Assembly (NCBI GenBank): GCA_910574455.1
Contig: CAJSYZ010000011.1
Location: 372,001-436,000 of the forward strand
Length of the DNA: 64,000 nt
Origin: Trichaptum fuscoviolaceum
Lineage: Eukaryota > Basidiomycota > Agaricomycetes > Hymenochaetales > Trichaptaceae
Reading direction: 5' to 3'
Numbering within the stretch: position 1 is the stretch's first letter; each line of letters begins with the position of its first letter. Below are positions 56,820 to 64,000 of this stretch, piece after piece. The notes under the pieces are model-generated. The model saw nothing but the letters and a program-made list of their open reading frames with translations, was not told where the DNA came from and ran no database searches. The position numbers and the translations under genes are program-made.

Positions 56820-57204
56820 GGTCAGAGCCGGCTTCTTGTGGCGGCGACAAATCGAGACGTCCCAGGTACCAATAAAAAAAAAATAGTCCCGGCATTAGTT
56901 CGGCACCTAGGGATCCGGGTAACTACGGGGCTGTCGGTGGCACAGTGACATCATTGATTAACCTTTCGGAGCTCATGCCACAAAAAGGCCCAACGGCGAA
57001 GTCTTTTTTATCACTTTCATCCGTCTTTCTCTTGACAAGTGTCATTATTTATGCAAGCAGCTGTAAGTCATGGTGGTTACTGCTGGTACATACTACATGT
57101 AGTATTAGATTCCAAGTTGTTTTGTTCCTCCTGCCATATATTGAACTATACCTCATTTCATAAGGTTGATTGTCGGCGAAGGAAGAGAAGTTTTCCGAGT
57201 AAAT

Positions 57205-57750
57205 GGAGACCCGCATGGCGCCAGGCTTCACACGAGTGTTTATGGCTAGAAAACTCCAAATTGGAGTTCGTGTTCAACCAGGAAATTAGAAGCTTGCTCT
57301 TAATGGAGAGCAAAGTCCCAAACTGGGATATATGCTCGGGAACATGTAAGCAGGTCCGCATGGCGTCGGGCTTCGCAAATTAGAAGCTTGCCGTTTATGG
57401 ACAGAAAACGGCAAATTGGAATTCGTGTCCAAGTAGCCGATTAGAAGCTTGCTCTTTATGGAGGAGAAAGTCCCAAACTGGGATATATGCCCGGGAACAT
57501 GTAAGCAGATCCGCATGGCATCAGGCTTTGCAAATTTAAAGCTTGTCTTTCGTGCAGTAGAAGCTCCAAATTGAGATCTGCATCCGGTCAGCAAATTAGA
57601 AACCTGCTCTTTATGGGCGAAAAAGATCCAAATTGGTATTTGCGTCCGGGAACAACTAAGCAGGCCCGCCGCACAAGGTGCCGGCTTTGCAATTTACTCA
57701 GAAGCATCCTTTTTGCCCCAAATTGGGATTCCCACCCGGGGTAGTCCGGG
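57205..57750. repeat. Degenerate tandem repeat, about 150-bp period
   Basis: The block AAGCAGGTCCGCATGGC with GGCTT and AGAAGCTTGC recurs: CCGCATGGC stands at about 57212, 57356 and 57511, with a decayed copy near 57664. Inside each unit the sequence CTCCAAATTGG or CCCAAACTGGGAT appears twice, so a ~75-bp half-unit is likely. No coding meaning is apparent. Confidence 0.7.
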
Positions 57751-57885
57751 CTGTCAGAATCGCGTGTTTTGTCATAACAACACATCGCCCCATTACAATC
57801 TTTGCTAACCACCCTCTTCCCACACGCATAGAGTTAATTCACAATGTATTTTACAAATGATATTTAGCAATGAAGACAAGGAAAT

Positions 57886-58850
57886 CTACTTGAGCTTCGA
57901 GTAATAAGCCCTTGCAAACTCATCAGGAGAAATGAGCTTTCCTTCGCGTCCAGAGCACCCCCATATTCTTCCTTCATCGCGTTCTTTATGGTGTTGTCCC
58001 CACGTACTGAAAAACAACCTGAAGGACGGCTTGCACTTCAGTTTTCATCTACGTTGCAACTTCGTCGCTTTTGGATTACATGGTAATCTTCTTGCCCAGA
58101 GCCCGCTCTGCGGTGGCGAGCAGCTCCTTTAGTTGACAGCAGCATAAACAAAGACATACTTGTTCAAAGTACGCTCGTCGACAATGATGCGCACGACGAA
58201 TTTTCCAACATCACGTAGGTCAATAATGGCGTTTTCAGTGTCGCCAGCTCCGTACATAGTGCGAGTTTCCAACTGAGAGAAGCCTGAAATCCTCTTCTTA
58301 GTATCGTCACGGATTCAGGGAAGATACCCTGGTACCAAATGTCGCATTTACATATAATGCATGCATGATGCGGACGTACCACCAAGCACAATCGATGAAT
58401 GTATATTTAAGCTCACGTTCCCTAATTAAATCACGAAAAACAAGTTGTAAAGTATGGAAATACAGAAGAGGCGTTCATCAGACTCACCTGATCATGATGA
58501 TTCTGACACCGCGAATGTAAGGCAACGCAAAGTCATCCGGTAAATACGTTTCATTCCTGCAGACTTGGACTCTGAGGCATAAATCTGAGGACACTGTAGC
58601 TCTAGCTGATTATAGTTCAGTGTCGACATACCGGTACCGGTATCGACTCCCTTGAGGAGTTCTTGGATTTGCTCCATACACGAAAACTGCGAATCAATAA
58701 CAATAATTTCAGCACCATGTGCTTTCAGGGCGGCAGCTTGTGGCTTTAATGCAAGGCTGGTCGAGTTGCACCTACATAAGAGAAGAGCGAAGAGTAACAA
58801 AATTGGGGTCTTTCAGCAGGACGTCAACGACGCACTGCCCTGTTACGACC
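57886..58850 (-). pseudogene. NmrA-like NAD(P)-binding protein, pseudogene
   Basis: On the minus strand the pieces follow the order of the NmrA/isoflavone-reductase-like family: ALKAHGAEIIVID near 58710, LLKGVDT near 58650, YASESKSAGMKR near 58565, DDFALPYIRGVRIIMI, YTFIDCAWW, GDTENAIIDLRDVGKFVVRIIVDERTLNK near 58200, ELLATAERALGKKI near 58100 and SPDEFARAYYSKLK, ending at 57886. Frame changes occur after AGMKR (one base missing before the DDFAL block) and in several later places, and the glycine-rich N terminus is lost. It is a decayed gene, not expressed as a full enzyme. Confidence 0.75.
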
Positions 58851-59472
58851 AAGGACCCGAAAAAAAAAAAGTGCCCGAGTTTCACTCATCGCCAATGCAG
58901 AGATTGAGTGGCTCTTATTAAGTACGAAGGAGCTTCAATCGCACATTGTGTACTTTGAGCGTGTCTGATCTTTCAAAGTCTGATCTTTCAAAGCAGAGCA
59001 GCGTAAAAAGGATTACGCACTGGTGTTACGGTACAGCAGCATCTGAAGTTCCGTGATTCATATATATAATCCAGCAAGTGTGTCGGTGACCCTAGAGCTT
59101 TAGATGAGTTGAAGTAGAGAGGAGCATACAGCAACTCTCAGGACTGCGAATGTCCGAGACATGGTTTTCACGGCCATGCCAGTGACACGACCATCCGATG
59201 TCTCTTTCCCTTTCGCGGAGTTCAATGATTCTCTGGTCACGGAGAGCAGCCACCTGAGCGAGCACATATTTTTGTGATTGATCTTCCACAGAGTACTCAT
59301 TATAACGCCCCGGTCAGGTCTCGGGCGATGCCTGCGTGAACAGGCCCCTAGGGCAGCTATTATGAAGCTCTTACTTGCTTTGCGCCTTAAGAATCGCTTG
59401 GAATCTGCTTAGAGAAGGTCGCATTGTAGCATATTATCGAGGATTATGGAAAATTTGAGTTTAAGATCTCAC
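58851..59472. other. Intergenic
   Basis: No gene is supported. Confidence 0.4.
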
Positions 59473-60462
59473 TTACTTCTGTAGCAAAATCATGGGCCAA
59501 CTGGGAAACCCGGGTAAAGGTTCTTTGCTCCCCTTCTGGGGCGCAAGGCCTTGCTCCGTCACTTTGCCTACCCCAAACCGAAGGGCTTCTGTCACCTGAG
59601 TGTGAAAATTTAGTGCATAAATCGTCGTGATAAACTGAGAGCGCTAACCTGAAACCCGAAGCGCCCATAGACGTCTTGGCTCTTTAGGCGTTCCTACGTC
59701 AAGACAAACGGGAGAATTCCCTACGAATTTTTCCCGTCCGTAGTTAAACACCAGACGGTCCGCAATACCCTTGTATAGTACTTGATCAAGACGTCTGGGA
59801 CAAAAGGAAAGCCTCTCACCTTTTCCCTTCTCGTCGGGATCTGTTGCAACATTTGAAAGAATCTAACTATCTCGATAGTTTAGTCCATGCGATTTGAAAT
59901 GCTCGATATGAGACGCGTTAACCGCGGGTGTGACCTCGAGAAGAATCCGCTATTCCGTGGTGCATGAGGATGAGCAGACAGTAGGATGATGCAGACATCT
60001 GATACTCACCGTCAGACCCCGTAATCCCCATCCGCCTGGTCGCCTCCACGACCCAAAAAGAGTCCGGTGTTGCTTCGACTTCAAAATGATCAGAGGGCTG
60101 TCGATTCTCGCACCCGGTGGAAACCACGCCGCGACAGAGACAACCTTCTCAGACTCCAACACATCAGGCTCAGGACGCACAGCGACGATGATGTGGCATC
60201 GTGACAGATGCGCAGAGACGACATACGCATTAAAGAAATAGTAGAGCAGCTCGAGCTCTTTCGGCAAGCGCCAGAGCGGCGTGTTCTTCATGTCGTCCGC
60301 AGACGGGACCGGGACAAGGCGAGAGACGGAGCCGAACCACTTCATGCTTGGGTCCTGCGCAAAAGCTCTGGTCAAGAGACGCGCAATGGCGTCGTGATCT
60401 GTGTGCAGAGCCTCTCGGATGTAAACATTGTTGCCTTCGCTACCAGTGTCAAGGTTAGCCAT
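59473..60462 (-). pseudogene. GNAT acetyltransferase-like gene, copy 1, broken
   Basis: This is a tandem duplicate of the gene at 61082-62069 with the same exon pattern. The start at 60462 reads MANLDTGSEGNNVYIREAL. The N-terminal exon is intact (RLLTRAFAQDPSMKWFGSV, VSVAAWFPPGARIDSPL). In exon 2 the tryptophan codon of the other copy (YRDSW) is TAG at 59863-59865. In exon 3 four extra bases near 59752-59765 break the frame just after the acetyl-CoA-binding GKG, and an extra base at 59683-59685 breaks it again before the DVYG block. Three independent lesions make an assembly error unlikely. Confidence 0.8.
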
Positions 60463-61081
60463 CGATATGAGAGAGAATGAAGGAGAGCAAACACACTTTT
60501 CGTCATCTAACCAAAGATACACTGGTAGATTAATTAGTAAGTTTCAGCGGGCAGAGTCAGCCGCCATGAGCTTGAACGAAGCCTTTCTGGACGAACGTGA
60601 AGTTTGAAACAGCCGAAGTCAACGCCGATTACAACTTCACGTTGAGATTTATCAATGCGCAGCAAAATCTCACCAAGCAATTAGAGCGGCACGTTTGAGA
60701 TAAGTACTTACGCTTTGAGAGTGCCCTTGTCTCCGTTATTCACGTGAGGGGAGGCAACAAGCATTTGCGGCAGTAATCCTGCTGAATTATAGCATAAGGA
60801 GCTTGTGCCAATGCGACACTCACTGGCATGTCAAGACAAGAGACCGCAGCCAACTCCGGGACGCCAGGTGCTGACATAACTTGAACTTCGAGTATCCATA
60901 CAGTACTTCTGAGCTCTTTCGAGGTTCACAACTGTAGACGAAGTCATCTTCGTCCACGATGATGAACGCGTCGTATGTTGACATTTTTAAAGTGGTATTG
61001 TAATCTTAAAAGCAGAAGATCCTGTTAGAATCCGATTCAATCCCCAAGCGATGCTGATGGGAGGTAAGGCAAATATCTAAA
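60463..61081. other. Intergenic
   Basis: No gene; spacer between the two GNAT copies. Confidence 0.45.
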
Positions 61082-62069
61082 TTACTTCTGTAACAAAATC
61101 ATGGTCCAACTGGGAAAGCCGGGCAAAGGTTCTTTGCTCCCCTTCTGAGGCAGAAGACCTTGCTCCGTCACTTCACCTGCCCCAAACTGAAGGGCATCTG
61201 TCACCTGAACATGACAATTCAATGCATGCATCAAATTAGTACACTGAGAACACCAACCTGAAACCCGAAGTGCCCATAGACGTCTCTGCTCTTAGGTGTT
61301 CCTGCATCGAGACATACGGGAGAATTCCCTACGAGTTTTTCCAATCCGTAGGTTAACACCAGTCGACAATACCCTTGTTGAAGAATGGGAATATGTGAGC
61401 GAGATATTTTGGGACAAAAGGAGAACCACTCACCTTTTCCCTTCTCGTCGGGATCTGTTGCAACATTTGAAAGAGTCCAACTATCTCGATAGTCCAAACC
61501 ATGAGATTTGAAATGTTTGATGTGAGACGCGTCGATTACTGGTGTGACCTCGACAAGAACCCGCTAGGCCATGATCAATGAGGGTTAGCAGTCAAAAAAC
61601 CGAGGCGCAGAAGTACTACAGCACATACCCTAAGGCCCCTTAATCCCCACCCCCCTGGTCGCCTCCACGACCCAAAAAGCGTTCGATGTTGCTTTGACTT
61701 CAAAATGACAAGAGGATTGTCGATTTTTGCACCCGGTGGAAACCACGCCGCGACAGAGACGATCTTCTCGGACCCATCAGGCTCAGGACGAACAGCCACG
61801 GTAATATGGCCTCCTGACAGGTGCGCAGAGACGACATACGCATATCGGAAATAGTAGAGCAGTTCAAGCTCCTTTGGCAATCGCCAGAGCGGTGTGTTCT
61901 TCATTTCGTCTGCGGACGGGACTGGAACAAGTCGAGTGACAGAGCCGAACCAGTTCATGCTTGGATCTTGCGCGAAGGCTCTCGTCAATAGACGCGCGAT
62001 AGCGTCGTGTTCAGTATCTAACGCTTCCCGGATGAAAACATTGTTGCCTTGACTGTCTCGGTCAGCCAT
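61082..62069 (-). CDS. GNAT-family N-acetyltransferase, intact copy
   Basis: The start at 62069 reads MADRDSQGNNVFIREALDTEHD. Exon 1 holds the N-terminal GNAT part (IARLLTRAFAQDPSMNWFG, KIVSVAAWFPPGAKID). Exon 2 gives SWTLSNVATDPDEKGK, and an intron (GTGAGT to AACAAG, about 61377-61435) joins it to GYCRLVLTYGLEKL. Together they give the acetyl-CoA-binding motif DEKGKGYCRLV, split by the intron. The next exon carries CLDAGTPKSRDVYGHFGFQ, the usual last strand-helix of the fold, and a short tail ends at 61082. The acceptor substrate is unknown. No signal peptide, so probably cytosolic. Confidence 0.83.
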
Positions 62070-62919
62070 GGTTGTTCGAGAGGATAAAGGAGAGACACGC
62101 ACTTTCGTTCCTGAGGCACACAACCCTCCCTCAGGCTCCGACTACGCCGGATCTCTTTCAACAATCCAAAGTCCGAGTCGCAGAAATAAGCCCATGTATA
62201 CAAGTCTCATCAAATAACAAGCACCATTTTTTTTGAAATATAACCAGAGTAAACCTTCATCTCGGAATAGTGAGGCATTCAGTTAGAGAATTGCGTGGTA
62301 GTGGACGGAGATCCGTGGGACCAGACTCAGGCTGACTTCCAGTTGAATGTCGACGCCGTAAGCATCAACTATAAATACTCTGGTGACTGAGGCTTAATTT
62401 GCTTTCAATGATGTACAAAACGCGCCAAAACAGTAGTATGAGCAAGAAAGCAAACATACATCATAGGTAAATAAGATAAGATCGAGTAGAGATATATTTT
62501 ATATGTCTTTAGTGTAAATCTATGAATGAACCCAATCTAACCGTCTATCCATCTATCAATATCTCTTAATTCTAGGGAGCCGTTCTGTCTAAATCTCTTC
62601 ACCAACATCCCTGAAGGCTAGGCTGAGCGATCAGTCTATAGAATAGGGATCGGGGAGCAGCGGAATGGGGAAGGAGCAATAGAACGCAACAAGCGATAGA
62701 CGGTAAATGATGGACAACGAGAGGGGACACACGAAGATTCGACACAACCCATCCGATCCAACATGACCCGAACGGTATCCACCGGATTATTTTTTTGCGA
62801 TAGCGATGCGACAACCAAAAAGAGGGGGAAGGCGAAGGAATTACACAATAAGTAGATAGATAAGGGGAGAAAGAGGCGGGTGGTCAGCAAAGCAGGTCCA
62901 AGGGATGCAAAGAGCGCGT
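62070..62919. other. Intergenic
   Basis: No gene is supported. Confidence 0.45.
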
Positions 62920-63845
62920 TCAATCGGTGCGCTTACGCTTGGCGGTACCATTACCGTTAGCCGCGGGAGCAGAGCCCGCTTGCGAGAAGTACTCGAGCTT
63001 GCCGACCGGGTCAGCCTTCAACGTCGCGGAACCCTCGGTCCAGTTTGCGGGGCAGACTTCACCGTGCTTATCCTAGGGTTGCGGTGAGGTGGTGGATGAA
63101 AAAGAGAATTAAAGATGCGACATACGGTGAATTGGAAGGCCTTGACAAGGCGAATGGTCTCTTCAACAGAGCGCCCAACGGGAAGATCGTTCACGGTGAT
63201 CTGTCTGTTTTAAAAAATCGACGATCAGATTTAGACACGTCTGCGTATTTATCATAAATCGAAGAGAGAGATGTAGAACTAGTGAAGAGAATAGAACAGG
63301 AGAACTTACCGAAGAATGCCTTTCGGATCAATGATAAACAACCCACGGAGCGCGACACCCTCATCCTCCAGGAGTACATTGTAGTCGCGAGAGATCTTCA
63401 TTGAGCGATCTGCGAGAAGGGGGAGCTTGAGGTCCGGACCAAGACCACCTTCTTTGCGAGGCTGCTGAGCCCACGCGAAGTGCGAGAACTGAGAGTCTGT
63501 GGAAACACCAATAACGGTTGTGTTGATTGCCTGGAATTGCGGCAGCGCGTCATTGAATGCAAGAATCTCCGTCGGACAGACGAAGGTGAAGTCCCTGTAA
63601 GACGCGTTATTTCGACGTGAGCACACGAATTGCCCTGAAGGAATTGGAGAAGCTCACATAGGGTAGAACAGTAGGACGACCCTGTCGACGCGTCAAGTAC
63701 ATCAGATAACGAATCTATCTCATTTGTATCTGTGCATGACTCACCACTGGCCCAAGAAGTCCTTCAAAGCGATATCCTGGAAAACACCATCCACAACAGC
63801 AGCACCAGAGAATTCGGGGGCGGGCTTCTGAACGAACGCGACCAT
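62920..63845 (-). CDS. TSA1: 2-Cys peroxiredoxin (thioredoxin peroxidase)
   Basis: The start at 63845 reads [21 protein letters not shown] 24-nt exon (VVLLFYPM) is followed by [20 protein letters not shown], with the peroxidatic Cys near residue 48 in FVCPTE. Next come [40 protein letters not shown] and [30 protein letters not shown]. The resolving Cys is in HGEVCPANW, and a C-terminal YFSQAG-like segment precedes a basic end KRKRTD. The GGLG and YF motifs are those of the sensitive type that is over-oxidised by peroxide. It reduces hydrogen peroxide with thioredoxin, in the cytosol. About 213 residues, five exons with short introns, no lesions seen. Confidence 0.95.
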
Positions 63846-64000
63846 AGTAGCAAGTTCGAGAAAAATTGACTAGTAAGACTTTGACGAACGCGCAAAAGAT
63901 GGTGGTTGAGGACAAAGAGTGTCGCGGCGTTGAGGCGAGATAAAAGGTTGTCGAGAAGTCTAGAAAGGTCTCCGTGACGTGACTTTTTCGACTTTTTCGA
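63846..64000. other. Upstream region of the peroxiredoxin gene
   Basis: The 5' flank, with no feature seen before the window edge. Confidence 0.4.

Noticed and set aside
59092..59300. Two overlapping open stretches on the minus strand as a separate gene
   Set aside because: No family features, and neither connects to the NmrA pseudogene or to the GNAT gene.

Overview
The window is nuclear DNA of a basidiomycete fungus, most likely an Agaricomycete. The evidence is many short GT-AG introns (about 50-65 nt, with CTAAC/CTGAC-like branch points), a Plavaka-type KDZ transposase, a chromodomain Ty3/Gypsy element, PriA-like cysteine-rich secreted proteins, a HAK/KUP potassium transporter and an intron-containing tRNA-Val. 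Most genes are multi-exon, so the limits given are start-to-stop spans that include introns. No RNA evidence was available, and splice sites are read by eye.

Region 1 (1-8.0 kb) is transposon-rich: a coiled-coil hypothetical gene, a broken Plavaka transposase and a relic of a LINE RNase H tail. Region 2 (8.3-22.1 kb) is a head-to-tail array of four paralogues of a trypsin-fold (GDSG) protein family. Copy 1 has a clear His-Asp-Ser triad, and copies 2-4 have Glu where Asp is expected. All four share an almost identical N-terminal cassette, while the rest of copy 1 is highly diverged. Copies 2 and 3 each carry one extra A in an A-run that breaks the frame; copy 4 is intact. Copy 3 has a tandem exon duplication with an exact 253-bp period, adding 64 residues per unit. 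Copy 4 is a mosaic of copy-2-like and copy-3-like patches.

Region 3 (22.5-31.5 kb) is a hypothetical gene with a 6.34-kb chromovirus inserted inside one of its introns. The LTRs are 576 bp each and look identical, and the target duplication is GATTC. The element shows an 11-nt self-priming primer-binding site of the Tf1 kind, a GGGTTTT -1 frameshift heptamer exactly at the gag stop, and a C7 run that breaks pol.

Region 4 (33-39.6 kb) holds ordinary housekeeping-type genes: the HAK transporter, an arrestin-like protein and tRNA-Val(AAC). Region 5 (40.7-51.6 kb) is a cluster of secreted cysteine-containing proteins from three families (two Kex2-type small proteins, three PriA-like, two small crystallin-like), one of them broken. 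Region 6 (52-63.8 kb) holds a hypothetical gene, a zinc-finger gene, a foldback element with Mutator-like 9-bp target duplications, a degenerate ~150-bp tandem repeat, an NmrA-like pseudogene, two tandem GNAT genes (one intact, one with three lesions) and a 2-Cys peroxiredoxin.

A pattern runs through the accessory parts: short odd-length palindromic words (such as GACTCCGAGTCGGAGTC, CACTGGCACTGCCAGTG and CAGCCTGAGGCTG) are scattered through intergenic DNA, introns and even exons. No listed feature explains them, and they are the least understood signal here.
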